Below the pieces are notes generated by a model. That model made no database searches. It saw only the letters and a list, made by a program, of their open reading frames with translations, and had not been told where the DNA came from. A program made the position numbers and the translations under genes. A DNA stretch of 64,000 nt from Rhodobacter capsulatus (GTDB lineage: Bacteria > Pseudomonadota > Alphaproteobacteria > Rhodobacterales > Rhodobacteraceae): contig NZ_QKZO01000008.1 in the NCBI RefSeq assembly GCF_003254295.1, positions 124,001-188,000 of the forward strand. Direction: 5' to 3'. Shown here piece after piece: positions 38,066 through 49,635 of this stretch. How positions within the stretch are numbered: the first letter of the stretch is position 1; the number at the start of each line of letters is the position of its first letter.

Positions 38066-39295
38066 TCAGACCTCGGAAAGCGCGTCGCGAAAGGCGCCAA
38101 GGTGGCGGGTCTCGGGATCGCAGCCGTGCAGATCGCGGAAGGCGGCGGCAAAAAGCGCCTCGGGCGTGGTCCGGCTCAGATCCTGCGGCGGCGGGGCTGT
38201 GGGCGCGGCGGTTTCGGGGCGGGTGATCGTCAGCCCGGCCAGCCGCAGCGGCAGGGGCTCGAGCGCGGCCTCGAGCGCCGCGGTGATCTCGGTCACCGGG
38301 CGGTCGGCGGCAAGGGCGAGGTAGAGGAAGGGGCCTTCGGCACGCGCTGGGGCACCCGGCGGCAGGGCCGCGAGCGCGGCGAGGATCTCGGGCAGGGGGG
38401 CGGTGCCGCGCGCGGGCAGGCGCAGCACCGGCACCGGGCGCGGCAGCGGGATATGGCGCGGCGCCGCCCCGGCGTCCAGATCGAGCAGCGTCACGCCATG
38501 GTCATAGCCGATCTCGCTGGCCGAAAGCGGAAAGGGCGAGCCGGAGTAGCGCACCCGCCCGCCGTCAAGCGATTGCGGCCTGTGCAGGTGACCCAGCGCG
38601 ACATAGGCAAGCGCGGGCGGAAAGACATCGGGCGGCACGGCATGATCGCCGCCGATCAGGATGCGCCGCTCGGCCCCCGCGCTTTCCAGCCCGCCCGCAC
38701 AGGTCAGATGCGCCATCGCGATCAGCGGCACCGCGCCCGCAAGCGCCTGCGCCCGCGCGACCGTCTCGGCCAGAAGCGCGCGCAGGGCGGCGGTGACGGC
38801 GCCCCCGGAGCCCGCCTCGGTGCCCGCTTCGGCGCCCAGACGCAGGCCCGGCAGATCGGCCTGACGCAGGAAGGGCAGCGCCAGAACCTGCGCGCGGACC
38901 TGCCCGGTGGCGTCGCGCAGCGCGATCAGATGGCGGCCAAGGTCCACCCCCTCGGGCCCGCGGCTCAGCGTGCCAAGGACATGCACGCCCAGTTCGCGCA
39001 GCACCGCCTCGGGCGCTTCCAGCCGCTGCGCCGGGTCGTGATTGCCCGATGTCAGCACGATCTGCAGCCGCGGATTGGCCCGCACATAGCCCGCAAGCGC
39101 GGCGTAAAGCAGCCGCTGCGCCTCGCCCGAGGGGTTGAGCCCGTCAAAGACATCCCCCGCCACCAGCAGCGCATCCACCTGTTCGCGCAGTAGGATTTCG
39201 CCCAGCTGCACGAGGAAGGCGCGGTGCTCGGCCTCGCGCGACCAGCCGTTCAGGGTCTGTCCGATATGCCAGTCGGCGGTGTGCAGGATACGCAT
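38066..39295 (-). CDS. sbcD: Exonuclease SbcD (nuclease subunit)
   Basis: 409 residues. The calcineurin-like phosphoesterase motifs are all seen: HTADWHIGQ, AGDVFD, TSGNHD, and GHLHRPQ. The metal-dependent nuclease cuts at hairpins with SbcC. The start is ATG at 39295 (MRILHTADWH); the long upstream open frame is not coding. It is upstream of sbcC with a 3-bp gap, and divergent from the Mrp operon. Confidence 0.92.
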   Translation of the reverse strand: MRILHTADWHIGQTLNGWSREAEHRAFLVQLGEILLREQVDALLVAGDVFDGLNPSGEAQRLLYAALAGYVRANPRLQIVLTSGNHDPAQRLEAPEAVLRELGVHVLGTLSRGPEGVDLGRHLIALRDATGQVRAQVLALPFLRQADLPGLRLGAEAGTEAGSGGAVTAALRALLAETVARAQALAGAVPLIAMAHLTCAGGLESAGAERRILIGGDHAVPPDVFPPALAYVALGHLHRPQSLDGGRVRYSGSPFPLSASEIGYDHGVTLLDLDAGAAPRHIPLPRPVPVLRLPARGTAPLPEILAALAALPPGAPARAEGPFLYLALAADRPVTEITAALEAALEPLPLRLAGLTITRPETAAPTAPPPQDLSRTTPEALFAAAFRDLHGCDPETRHLGAFRDALSEV

Positions 39296-39595
39296 GGGGG
39301 CTTTCGCGGCAGTATTCGGGGGCGGGGACGGGGGCGGGAAGGGGCCGGGCAGGCCGGACCGGCGCCAGATTAGACCGCGCCGCCGCCAAGGGCCACCCGA
39401 AACGATCCCGTGGCCGCGGGGCAAAAACGCGTCGCATCGTCTTGAAATGGTGTAAACAACCCCTTTATGAAACAGGAGTTCCCTGTCACGATCCGGGGCC
39501 CGTGCCTGCGGCAGCCTGCTTGGGCTGAGCGCCGGGGTCGGTTTCGGGGCGGGACCCTCCATGACCTCAAACCCTGAAAGGACAGCTGCGGGCGC
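39296..39595. other. Divergent control region, sbcDC and mrp
   Basis: 300 bp without a gene. On the plus strand TTGAAA (39442-39447) and TATGAA (39466-39471) are 18 bp apart and fit a sigma-70-type promoter for the Mrp operon. A GC-rich leader of about 120 nt follows, with CCCTGAAAGGAC near the start codon, and could be structured. Confidence 0.4.
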
Positions 39596-42484
39596 ATGAT
39601 CGAAGAGAACCTGCTGCTGATCCTTGTGGCGCTGCCCTTCGCGGCGGCTTTGGCGACAAGCACGATGTCGCCGCGGGCGCATGACGCGGCGGCCTGGGTC
39701 TCGGGGCTGTTTCTGGCGGCGGGGGGCGTCGTGCTGGCGCTGCTGCACGGGCCGATCGGCGCGGGGCAGGTGGTGCGCGGCCAGATCGGCTGGGTGCCCG
39801 CGCCGGGACTGGATCTGAGCTTCCGGATGGACGGCTTCGTCTGGCTGTTCGTCTCGCTGATCTTCGGCATCGGCATCCTCGTGCTGATCTATGCGCGCTA
39901 CTACCTGTCGAAAACCGATCCGGTGCCGCGGTTTTACGCCTTTCTGATGGCCTTCACCGGCGCCATGGTCGGCATGGTGCTGTCGGGCAACATCCTGATG
40001 CTGGTGGTGTTCTGGGAGCTGACCTCGATCCTGTCCTTCCTCTTGATCGGCTATTGGCATCAGGGCCAGGCGGCGCGCGAGGGCGCGCGGATGGCCCTGA
40101 TCGTCACCGGGGCGGGGGGGCTGTGCCTGCTGCTGGCGATGGTCCTTTTGGGGCAGATCGTCGGCAGCCATGATCTGGACCGGGTTCTGGCGGCGGGCGA
40201 TCTGGTGCGGGCGCATCCGCTTTACCCGCTGGTGCTGGGGCTGTTCCTGCTGGGTTGCTTCACCAAATCGGCGCAGATGCCGTTTCATTTCTGGCTGCCC
40301 GGCGCGATGGCGGCGCCGACGCCGGTCTCGGCCTTCCTGCATTCGGCGACGATGGTGAAGGCGGGGGTGTTCCTGCTCGTGCGGTTCTCGCCGGTGCTGG
40401 GGCAGACCGACCTGTGGTTCCATCTGGTCACCGGCACCGGCATGGCAACCCTTGTCCTGGGCGCGTTCTTTGCGATCTTTCGCCATGATCTCAAGGGGTT
40501 GCTGGCCTATTCGACGATCAGCCATCTGGGGCTGATCACCGCGCTTGCGGGCATCGGCAGCACCGGCGCCATCCTTGCCGCGATCTTTCACATCCTCAAT
40601 CACGCCGTCTTCAAGGCCTCGCTCTTCATGGCGGCGGGCATCATCGACCACGAGACCGGCACCCGCGACATGCGCCGTCTGGGCGGGTTGCGCCATGCGA
40701 TGCCGGTGACGGCCAGTCTGGCCATCGTCGCCTCGGCGGCGATGGCGGGGGTGCCGCTGCTCAACGGATTTTTGTCCAAGGAGATGTTCTTCGCCGCCGC
40801 GGCGGACTGGAACAACGGCAGCTGGCTGGACAATGCGCTGCCTTATTTGGCGGTGCTGGCCGGGGCCTTTTCCGTCGCCTATTCGCTGCGCTTCATCGCC
40901 ACCGTCTTCTTTGGCCCGGTCGCGACCGATCTGCCGCGCGCCCCGCACGAGCCGCCCGCGCTGATGCGCCGCCCGGTCGAGGCGCTGGTGCTGATCTGCC
41001 TTGTCGTCGGCATCCTGCCCGGGCTGACGCTCGGTCCGGTGCTGCATCTGGCGGCGGTCTCGGTGCTGGGGCCGGATCTGCCCTATACCGACATCGCGCT
41101 TTGGCACGGGCTGACGCTGCCGCTCGCGATGAGCGGCGTCGCGCTGGTGGCGGGGCTCCTGCTTTACGCGGTCTTCGGGCGGCAGATCGCGCGCGGGCCC
41201 GAGGGGCCGCCGCTTTTGCACCGGCTGCGGGCGCAAAAACTCTTCGAGCGGGGGATGTTCCGGTTGACCTGGACCTTGCCGCGGCTGGGGCTGCGGCTTT
41301 TCGGGACGGAACGGCTGCAACCGCAGCTGCGGCTGATCGTGCTTCTGGCGCTGGCGGCGGCTGCAGTGCCGCTGTGGGGCGTGCTGGCGCCCGCGGCACA
41401 TCCGCTTTCAGTGCCGCTCAACCCGGCCTTTGCGGCGATGTGGGGGGCGGGGGCGGCCTGCGCGCTGGGCGCGGCGGCGCTGGCGAAATACCACCGCTTC
41501 GCCGCCGTCATCCTGCTGGGCGGGGCGGGGGCGGTGACCTGCCTGACCTTCGCCTGGCTTTCCGCTCCCGATCTGGCGGTGACGCAGCTGCTGGTCGAGA
41601 TCGTCACCACCGTCCTGTTGCTGCTGGGCCTGCGCTGGCTGCCAAAACGGCGCGAGGAAATCGCCGCCGACCGGCTTTTGCCCGCGCGGCTGCGCCGGGC
41701 GCGCGATTTCGTCATCGCGGGCACGGTCGGCCTCGGTCTGGCCGCCGTCGCCTATGTGATGATGACCTCGCCGCTGATCCCCAATGTCGGCGACTGGTTC
41801 CTGCGCAACGCCTATCACGAGGGCGGCGGCACCAATGTCGTCAACGTGATCCTGGTCGATTTCCGCGCCTTCGACACCTTCGGCGAAATCACCGTTCTGG
41901 CGATTGTCGGCATCACCGTTTTCGCGCTGCTGCGCCGCTTCCGCCCGGCGCCCGAAAGCACCACCCGCAGCGAGGAAGAGGCCGGGCTGCGCGATCCGAC
42001 GCTGGCGCATGCGCTCTTGGTGCCCTCGGTGATCATGCGCTGGATGTTCCCGGTGCTGATCGTGCTGGCGGCGACCCTGTTCTTCCGCGGCCATGACCTG
42101 CCGGGCGGCGGCTTTTCCGCCGGGGTGACGGTGTCGATCGCGATTTTGCTGCAATATCTCGGCCATGATCTGCGCTGGGTCGAGGCGCGGCTGACCGTGC
42201 TGCCGATCCGCTGGATGGGGGTGGGGCTGTTGATCGCGGGGGGCACGGGGCTGGGTGCCTTCGTCTTCGGCCATCCCTTCCTGACTGCCCATGCGCGCTA
42301 TGTCGATCTGCCGCTGATCGGGCAGGTTCCGGCGGCGACGGCGCTGATCTTCGATGCCGGGGTCTTTGCGCTGGTGCTGGGGGTGACCGTGCTGATGCTG
42401 ATCGCGCTGGCGCACCAGTCGCTGCGCATCGCCCGCCTGCGCGAGCGCGACCGCCTTGCGCAAAAGGAACGGGAGGCCGCGTGA
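39596..42484 (+). CDS. mrpA: Mrp-type Na+/H+ antiporter subunit A fused to B
   Basis: 962 residues with about 20 helices. The N-terminal half is a NuoL-like antiporter module (SGNILMLVVFWELTSILSFL, HSATMVKAGVFLLVRFSP, SKEMFFAAAADW). From about residue 800 there is an MrpB-like domain (LPGGGFSAGVTVSIAILLQY). The A/B fusion is typical of group-2 Mrp operons (PhaAB of rhizobia). It exchanges cytosolic Na+ or K+ for protons as part of a six-protein complex. Its stop overlaps the next start as TGATG. Confidence 0.93.
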   Translation: MIEENLLLILVALPFAAALATSTMSPRAHDAAAWVSGLFLAAGGVVLALLHGPIGAGQVVRGQIGWVPAPGLDLSFRMDGFVWLFVSLIFGIGILVLIYARYYLSKTDPVPRFYAFLMAFTGAMVGMVLSGNILMLVVFWELTSILSFLLIGYWHQGQAAREGARMALIVTGAGGLCLLLAMVLLGQIVGSHDLDRVLAAGDLVRAHPLYPLVLGLFLLGCFTKSAQMPFHFWLPGAMAAPTPVSAFLHSATMVKAGVFLLVRFSPVLGQTDLWFHLVTGTGMATLVLGAFFAIFRHDLKGLLAYSTISHLGLITALAGIGSTGAILAAIFHILNHAVFKASLFMAAGIIDHETGTRDMRRLGGLRHAMPVTASLAIVASAAMAGVPLLNGFLSKEMFFAAAADWNNGSWLDNALPYLAVLAGAFSVAYSLRFIATVFFGPVATDLPRAPHEPPALMRRPVEALVLICLVVGILPGLTLGPVLHLAAVSVLGPDLPYTDIALWHGLTLPLAMSGVALVAGLLLYAVFGRQIARGPEGPPLLHRLRAQKLFERGMFRLTWTLPRLGLRLFGTERLQPQLRLIVLLALAAAAVPLWGVLAPAAHPLSVPLNPAFAAMWGAGAACALGAAALAKYHRFAAVILLGGAGAVTCLTFAWLSAPDLAVTQLLVEIVTTVLLLLGLRWLPKRREEIAADRLLPARLRRARDFVIAGTVGLGLAAVAYVMMTSPLIPNVGDWFLRNAYHEGGGTNVVNVILVDFRAFDTFGEITVLAIVGITVFALLRRFRPAPESTTRSEEEAGLRDPTLAHALLVPSVIMRWMFPVLIVLAATLFFRGHDLPGGGFSAGVTVSIAILLQYLGHDLRWVEARLTVLPIRWMGVGLLIAGGTGLGAFVFGHPFLTAHARYVDLPLIGQVPAATALIFDAGVFALVLGVTVLMLIALAHQSLRIARLRERDRLAQKEREAA

Positions 42485-42828
42485 TGGAAATCGTTCTCTC
42501 TGCCGCGATCGGAATTCTGGCCGCCTCGGGGGTCTGGCTGCTGCTGCGGCCGCGCACGTTTCAGGTGATCGTCGGGCTTTGCCTTTTGTCCTATGCGGTC
42601 AATCTGTTCATCTTCGCGATGGGGCGGCTGATGGTGGGGGTGCCGCCGATCATGCCGCGCGGCGGTTTCATCGACCCGACCGCCTATGCCGATCCGCTGC
42701 CGCAGGCGCTGGTCTTGACGGCGATCGTCATCGGCTTTGCCGCGACGGCGCTGTTCCTGGTCGTGCTGATCGCGGCGCGGGGGCTGACCGGCAATGACCA
42801 TGTCGACGGCAAGGAGCCCGAGGCATGA
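42484..42828 (+). CDS. mrpC: Mrp antiporter subunit C
   Basis: 114 residues, NuoK-like, three helices (GLCLLSYAVNLFIFAMGRL, DPLPQALVLTAIVIGFAATA). ATG at 42484 overlaps the mrpA stop; a GTG 3 bp upstream is an alternative. The stop overlaps mrpD by ATGA. Confidence 0.92.
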   Translation: MEIVLSAAIGILAASGVWLLLRPRTFQVIVGLCLLSYAVNLFIFAMGRLMVGVPPIMPRGGFIDPTAYADPLPQALVLTAIVIGFAATALFLVVLIAARGLTGNDHVDGKEPEA

Positions 42829-44431
42829 TCCCCGCGCCCGAACATCTGATCATCGCGCCGATCCTGATCCCGTTCTTCGCCGGGGCCTTGATGCTGATCT
42901 ATGACGACCGGCAGCGGCGCGCGAAACTGGCGATCAGCCTCGTCTCGGCCCTGGCGACGCTGGTCTGCGCGCTCGAGCTTTTGTCGCGCGCCAAGGCGCA
43001 GGGGCCGGGCGGCGCCGAGCTGGGGCTTTACCGGCTGGGCGACTGGCTGGCGCCCTGGGGCATCGTTCTGGTGAACGACCGGCTTTCGGCGCTGATGCTG
43101 GTGCTGACCGGGCTGCTCGCTTTGCCCGCGCTGGTCTATGCGGCGGCGGGCTGGCACCGGCAGGGACCGCATTTCCACAGCCTGTTCCAGTTCTTGCTGA
43201 TGGGGCTGAACGGCGCCTTCCTGACCGGCGATCTGTTCAACCTCTTCGTCTTTTTCGAGCTGCTTCTGGCCGCCTCCTACGGGCTGTTGCTGCATGGCGG
43301 CGGGCAGCTGCGGGTGCGGGCGGGGCTGCATTACATCGCCGTCAACCTGACCGGATCGGCGCTGTTCCTGATCGGGGTCAGCCTGGTCTATGGCGCCAGC
43401 GGCACGCTCAACATGGCGCAGCTGGCGGGGCTCGTGCCCGATCTGCCCGAGGGGCGGCGGGCGCTGTTTCACGCCGGGGCGGCGCTGATGGGGCTCGCCT
43501 TCCTGATCAAGGCCGGGATCTGGCCTTTGTCCTTCTGGCTTCCCACCGCCTATATGGCCGGCGCCGCGCCGGTGGCCGCGATGTTCGCGATCATGACCAA
43601 GGTCGGCCTTTACGTGATCTTGCGGCTCTCCTTTCTGCTTTTTGGCGCGGGGGCGGGGGCCTCGGCGGGGTTTGGCGCCCCGGTGCTGATCGCGGGCGGC
43701 ATGGCGACGATCCTGTTCGGCGTCATCGGCATTCTGGCGGCGCAGGGGCTGGGCCGGATCGCCGCCCATCTGGTGCTGGTCTCCTCGGGCACGATCCTGA
43801 CCGCGGCGGGCTTCGTGCTGGCGGGGGCAGACAGCGCGATCCTGGCGGCGGCGCTATTTTACCTGCTCAACTCGACGCTGGCCACCAGCGCGCTGTTCCT
43901 GCTGATCGAACCGATGAGCCGCGAGGAAGGCGGCATTGCCGGGCTTCTGGCGCTGACCGCCGATGCCTACGGCCTTGACGAGCGCGAGGAGGAGGCCGCG
44001 CCCGGGGCGGGGCTGGCGATCCCGGGCACGCTCTCGGTGCTGGGCCTGTCCTTTGGCGCCTGCGCGCTGGCGCTGGCGGGGCTGCCGCCGCTGGCGGGAT
44101 TTCTGGGCAAGCTCGGGCTTTTGCAGGGGCTTCTGGCCGGGGCGCGCGCACCCGACGCGCTGCATTGGGTCTTTGCGGCGCTGCTTCTGGGCGCGGGGCT
44201 GGCGACGCTGATCGGTCTGGTGCGGGTCGGCGTGCAAAGCTTCTGGGCCGTCGATGCGCCGCCGCCGCGGGTGCTGGCGCTGGAAATCGCCCCGGTGATG
44301 GCACTGATCGGGCTTCTGGTGCTGCTCTCGCTCAAGGCCGCCCCGGCGCTTGGCTACATGCAGCAGACCGCCCGCGCGCTGGTGCCGCCGCCGCCTGTCG
44401 TCGCGCCCGCGACCGCAACGGAGGTTGCGCC

Positions 44432-44435
<4 letters not shown>
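42825..44435 (+). CDS. mrpD: Mrp antiporter subunit D
   Basis: 536 residues, NuoN/L-like with about 14 helices. It has LFNLFVFFELLLAASYGLLL and FLIKAGIWPLSFWLPTAYMA (the conserved Lys and Glu of the proton path). It is coupled by ATGA overlap at both ends. Confidence 0.93.
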
Positions 44436-45542
<1,107 letters not shown>

Positions 45543-45655
45543 GGTCTTCTCGCCCCGGCGCCGGTCTGGGGGGCTTGTGTGCAGCTTGTGCGTGTTTTTC
45601 GGGCGGGTCTGCGCGCGGATGGGGCAGGTACGACAGATGTGTCGAAAAAGGGAAA

Positions 45656-45915
<260 letters not shown>

Positions 45916-45918
45916 AAG

Positions 45919-46022
45919 CGGGGGGCTCCGCCCCCCCCCGGATCTTTGCCCAAGCTGCAATGCCGCCCTTTCACCTTGGCGCAAATATCCCACGGGGGTG
46001 CGGGGGTGTGAAACCCCCGTCG
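45919..46022. repeat. Second inverted pair of the intergenic repeat
   Basis: GGGGGGCTCCGCCCCCCCCCGGATCTTTGCCCAAG (start 45919, given as a motif in parts: GGGGGCTCCGCCCCC, then ATCTTTGCCCAAG) faces CCTTGGCGCAAATATCCC..GGGGGTGCGGGGGTG..CCCCCGTCG (45974-46022). It is the same element family as at 5287-5492, less conserved. Confidence 0.7.
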
Positions 46023-46152
46023 CGCCGACCGGATCAAGGCCGACGGCCGGGAAAACACGGCGGTTGAACGCCTGATAATCAGCAGGCCCCGGCAAAGGGC
46101 AAATCTGCCGGTGCAGGATGGATTTTCCGGCGCGGTTTCCTAGATTGGGGCG

Positions 46153-47232
46153 ATGACAGCTGCACCCCTTTCCCCGCCCGCCCCCTGGCTTCGTCTTGAG
46201 CGCGTCAGCCGCCGTTTCGGTGCGGTGACGGCGCTTGCGGAGATTTCCTTCAACCTTGGCCGGGGCGAAATCCTCTGCCTGCTGGGCGCGTCGGGCTGCG
46301 GCAAGTCCACGCTGCTGCGCCTGATCGCCGGGGTCGAGCGCCCCGATGGCGGCGAGATCACGCTGGCGGGGCGGGTGCTGGCGGGGCAGGGCGGCTTCGT
46401 CGCGCCCGAGGCCCGCGGCATCGGCTTCATGTTTCAGGATTACGCGCTGTTTCCGCATCTGAGCGTGGCGGAAAACGTGGCCTTCGGGCTGCGCGGGGTG
46501 CCCGCTGACGCGCTGCGGGCGCGGGTGGCCGAGGTTCTGGCGGTGGCGGGCGTGGCGGGGCTGGCCGCGCGCTATCCGCACCAGCTTTCGGGCGGGGAAA
46601 GCCAGCGCGTGGCGCTGGCGCGGGCGCTGGCGCCAAGGCCCGGGCTTTTGCTGATGGACGAGCCGTTTTCCAACCTCGACCAGGGTCTGCGCGACAGCGT
46701 CCGGGCCGAGACGCTGGCGCTTTTGCGCCAGCTTGGCGTGGCGGCGATCCTTGTCACCCATGATCCGGCCGAGGCGCTGGCGGTGGCCGATCATCTGGCG
46801 GTGATGCATGCGGGCAAGATCGAGGCGCTGGCCGATCCGCGCAGCCTTTATCACGCGCCGCCAACGCTTTACGCCGCGCGCTTTCTGGGGCCGGGCAGCA
46901 TCCTGCGGGGGCTGGTGGCGGGCGGCGCGCTGCTGACGCCGCTGGGCCGGTTCGCCGCCCCGGGGCTGGCCGAGGGGCAGGCGGCGGTGGCGTTCTTCCG
47001 CCCGCAGGCGCTGGCTCTGTGCGATCCGTCCGAGGGGGCGGCGGCGCGGATCGAACGGGCCGAGTTTCTGGGCGCGCAGGAACGGCTGGTCCTGCGGCTG
47101 GAAACGGGCGGGGCGGAGCTGCGGCTGGATCTGCCCTCGGCGCGGCAGCCGCATTCCCCGGAGCGGGTCGGTCTGCGGCTTGACCCGGGCGCGGTGCAGG
47201 TTTTTGCCGCCGCGCCGGGCGAGGCCTGCTGA
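46153..47232 (+). CDS. ABC transporter ATPase, Fe3+/spermidine (FbpC/PotA) type
   Basis: 359 residues. Walker A LGASGCGKSTLLRL, signature LSGGESQRVALARAL, Walker B LLLMDEPFSNLD and the H-loop VTHDPAEAL are all intact. A C-terminal TOBE-like region (about 250-355) suggests a molybdate/iron/spermidine-type regulatory part. It is alone: no permease or binding protein lies next to it, so it may serve distant partners. The start is ATG at 46153; the ribosome-binding site is weak. Confidence 0.85.
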   Translation: MTAAPLSPPAPWLRLERVSRRFGAVTALAEISFNLGRGEILCLLGASGCGKSTLLRLIAGVERPDGGEITLAGRVLAGQGGFVAPEARGIGFMFQDYALFPHLSVAENVAFGLRGVPADALRARVAEVLAVAGVAGLAARYPHQLSGGESQRVALARALAPRPGLLLMDEPFSNLDQGLRDSVRAETLALLRQLGVAAILVTHDPAEALAVADHLAVMHAGKIEALADPRSLYHAPPTLYAARFLGPGSILRGLVAGGALLTPLGRFAAPGLAEGQAAVAFFRPQALALCDPSEGAAARIERAEFLGAQERLVLRLETGGAELRLDLPSARQPHSPERVGLRLDPGAVQVFAAAPGEAC

Positions 47233-47388
47233 CGCGCCGCGGACGGGGCCGTCATCGCGGGTGTCCGGGCGGTTGTCGCGCTTTCCCCCCCGCCCTGACG
47301 CGCGTTTTCGCTTGATCCCATGCCCGGAACGCAGGAGTGTCGCCGGGCAGCCTTCATGTGGCATGTTCAACCCGGGCGCCTCTCTTTC

Positions 47389-49311
47389 ATGACGATCGCA
47401 AGTGATTTGACACACCCGCCCGCGCGGCCGGGTCCTCTGGCGGTGATCGCCTGTCAGCGCAACGAGGCGATGTGGCTGCTGGAATGGGTGGCGTTCCAGC
47501 AGGCCGCGGGGTTCGATCGCGTCTTCGTCGTCTCGAACGACTGCAGCGACGGCTCGGACCGGATGCTCGACCGGCTGGCCGAGATGGGCGAGGTCGTGCA
47601 TCTGCGCCAGCAGACGCAGCCCGGCGAAGCGCCGCAGGTGAGCGGCTGCGCGCTGGCGCTGGCGCATCCGCAGATGGCCGATGTCGCCTGGGCGTTTCAC
47701 TGCGACATCGACGAATTTCTTAATGTGACCTGCGGCGAAGGCCGGGTGGCCGATCTGATCGGGACGGTCCTGCGCGCCGGTCCCACCGATTGCATCGCCG
47801 TCAACTGGCGCATGTTCGGCTCGGCCGGGCGGCGCAGCTGGGACGGCGGCGCGGTCCTGCCAAGCTTCACCCTGACCGAGGCGCAGCTGCGCAAGGGCCG
47901 CGCGATGCAGAAATGTCTTTTCCGTCCCGAGGTTTTCGCGGCGGTGCATTGCCACATGCCGAAACATCCCCGCAAGGCGGACCCGGTTTTGCGCAGCAGC
48001 GGCGGTGTGGAAATGCCCAATGCGCCGCTTTTCGTGCCGCAGCAGATGCGGCATCAGACCGCCACCCATGCGATGGTCAGCTGGCAGAATGCCGCGCTCA
48101 ATCACTATGCGATCCGGGCGCAGGATGTGTTCCTGCTCAAGAACCTGCGCGGCGACGGGATGGCTCTGACGCATCAGAAATACCGTCTGGGCTCGCCGTT
48201 CTGGGCCTTTGCCGAGCGGACCGAGATCGAGGACCGCACGATCTTGCGGCATTGGCCGGAGGTGGCGGCGCGGCTGGAGCGCTATCGTGCCGACCCCGAA
48301 ATCCGCGCCATCGAGGCCGAGGCCCTGGCCGCGCACGCGCGGCTGCGGGCAGAGATCCTGGACCGGCAGGGCCGGTTCGGCTGGCACGATCCCGCCCCCA
48401 AGCTGCCGCCGCAGGAGGTGCCGAAGGCGCATCTGCCCGACACCGCCGCGGCGATGCGGTTCCTGCTCGCGCATCTGCCGCGCGAGCGCCGCACGGTGGT
48501 GCTGGATGTCGGCGCCAACCCGATCACCCCGACCCCCTACAAGACGCTTCTGGCGCTGCAGGGCTGCGACGTGATCGGCTTCGAGCCGCAGCCCGAGGCC
48601 TTCGCGGCGCTGCAGGCCAGGCCCTCGCCGCGGGAGCGGTATTTCCCCCATGCGGTGGGGGACGGGACGGCGCAGGAGCTGAAGATCTTCCGGTTCAGCG
48701 GCATGACATCGGTGTTCGAGCCCTGTCTGCCCTCGATCGCGCTCTTGGGCAAGCCGCGGATGGGCCGGGTGATCGCACGGGTCGAGATGCCGACGGTGGC
48801 GCTGGACGCGCTGCCCGAGATCGGCCGGATCGATCTGCTCAAGATCGACATTCAGGGCGGCGAGCTGGCGGTGTTTCAGGGCGCGCGCCAGACGCTTGCG
48901 CAGGCGGTCGCGGTGATCGTCGAGCTGCGTCACCTGCGGCTTTACGAGGGCGAGCCGCTGGCGGCCGGGGTCGATCTGGAGCTGCGCGCGCAGGGCTTCG
49001 CGCTGCACAAGTTCCTGTTCAACAAGTCGATGCCGATCGCCAATTCGCAGCTTGCCCGGCTTTCGCGCGCGGCCACCAGCGATCAGCTGGTCGATGGCGA
49101 TGCGGTCTATCTGCGCGACCTGAGCACCCTCGGGGCGATCGACGACGAGGGTCTGGTGCAGCTGGCCATTCTGGCCGCCTCGGTCTTTGACAGCCACACC
49201 GTCGCCCTGGCCTGCCTTGATGCGCTGGCCGCAAGGGGGCGGGTTCCGGCAACCCTCGCGCAGAGCTATGTCGACCATCTGCCCGCCCGCCTGCGCAGCG
49301 ATCCGGCGTAA
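47389..49311 (+). CDS. Glycosyltransferase family 2 fused to FkbM-like methyltransferase
   Basis: 640 residues from ATG at 47389; longer starts at 47320 and 47356 exist and none has a convincing ribosome-binding site. Residues 20-330 form a GT2/DUF4422-like glycosyltransferase with ACQRNEAMWLLEWVAF and the metal motif CDIDEF. Residues about 385-620 are an FkbM-type SAM methyltransferase (VVLDVGANPITPTP, VIGFEPQPEAFAAL, IDLLKIDIQGGELAVF). The protein may add and methylate a sugar of a surface polysaccharide. No such cluster is adjacent. Confidence 0.8.
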   Translation: MTIASDLTHPPARPGPLAVIACQRNEAMWLLEWVAFQQAAGFDRVFVVSNDCSDGSDRMLDRLAEMGEVVHLRQQTQPGEAPQVSGCALALAHPQMADVAWAFHCDIDEFLNVTCGEGRVADLIGTVLRAGPTDCIAVNWRMFGSAGRRSWDGGAVLPSFTLTEAQLRKGRAMQKCLFRPEVFAAVHCHMPKHPRKADPVLRSSGGVEMPNAPLFVPQQMRHQTATHAMVSWQNAALNHYAIRAQDVFLLKNLRGDGMALTHQKYRLGSPFWAFAERTEIEDRTILRHWPEVAARLERYRADPEIRAIEAEALAAHARLRAEILDRQGRFGWHDPAPKLPPQEVPKAHLPDTAAAMRFLLAHLPRERRTVVLDVGANPITPTPYKTLLALQGCDVIGFEPQPEAFAALQARPSPRERYFPHAVGDGTAQELKIFRFSGMTSVFEPCLPSIALLGKPRMGRVIARVEMPTVALDALPEIGRIDLLKIDIQGGELAVFQGARQTLAQAVAVIVELRHLRLYEGEPLAAGVDLELRAQGFALHKFLFNKSMPIANSQLARLSRAATSDQLVDGDAVYLRDLSTLGAIDDEGLVQLAILAASVFDSHTVALACLDALAARGRVPATLAQSYVDHLPARLRSDPA

Positions 49312-49635
49312 GCCGGTGGCGGTCGGGCGTTGTTGCCCGGTTCACGCTTGCGACGTGATTGCCGCTTTCCCCTTGGGCTTCATGCGACGCGGACGATCTC
49401 GGCAGTGCCGAGGGCGTTGACGCGATTGATGACTGGGCGGCAAGTGCCATGGGGCCAAACGCCGCCACGAGGAATGCGGATCTGGATTTCGGCGGTTTGG
49501 CGGTCGGGGCCTCTGGCCGCATACGGGCTTTCTCCTGCCGCGAGCTTTTGCCAGTTGCCCGGGCGGGAGCTCCTCCGGGCGCAAGGCCTGCGTATCAAGT
49601 GTAAATTCAAACCGGCCTCAGGGGAATATAAGGGG
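49312..49635. other. Intergenic stretch with a possible gene remnant
   Basis: About 320 bp between the GT-FkbM gene and the broken metallo-hydrolase. On the minus strand a frame (about 49380-49560) reads GNWQKLAAGESPYAARGPD and later NRVNALGTAEIVRVA. It looks protein-like but has no clear start, and I did not recognise a family. It may be the 3' end of a decayed gene. Confidence 0.3.

Noticed and set aside
33305-39193. A 1962-codon open frame on the plus strand
   Set aside because: It lies opposite folD, sbcC and sbcD and has only low-complexity Arg/Gly/Gln-rich sequence, as expected for the antisense of GC-rich genes.
39470-39595. Riboswitch in the Mrp leader
   Set aside because: GC-rich and possibly structured, but no known ion-riboswitch consensus could be matched by eye.
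39296-41401. Long 5' extension of the sbcD frame
   Set aside because: Antisense of mrpA; the family starts at MRILHTADWH.
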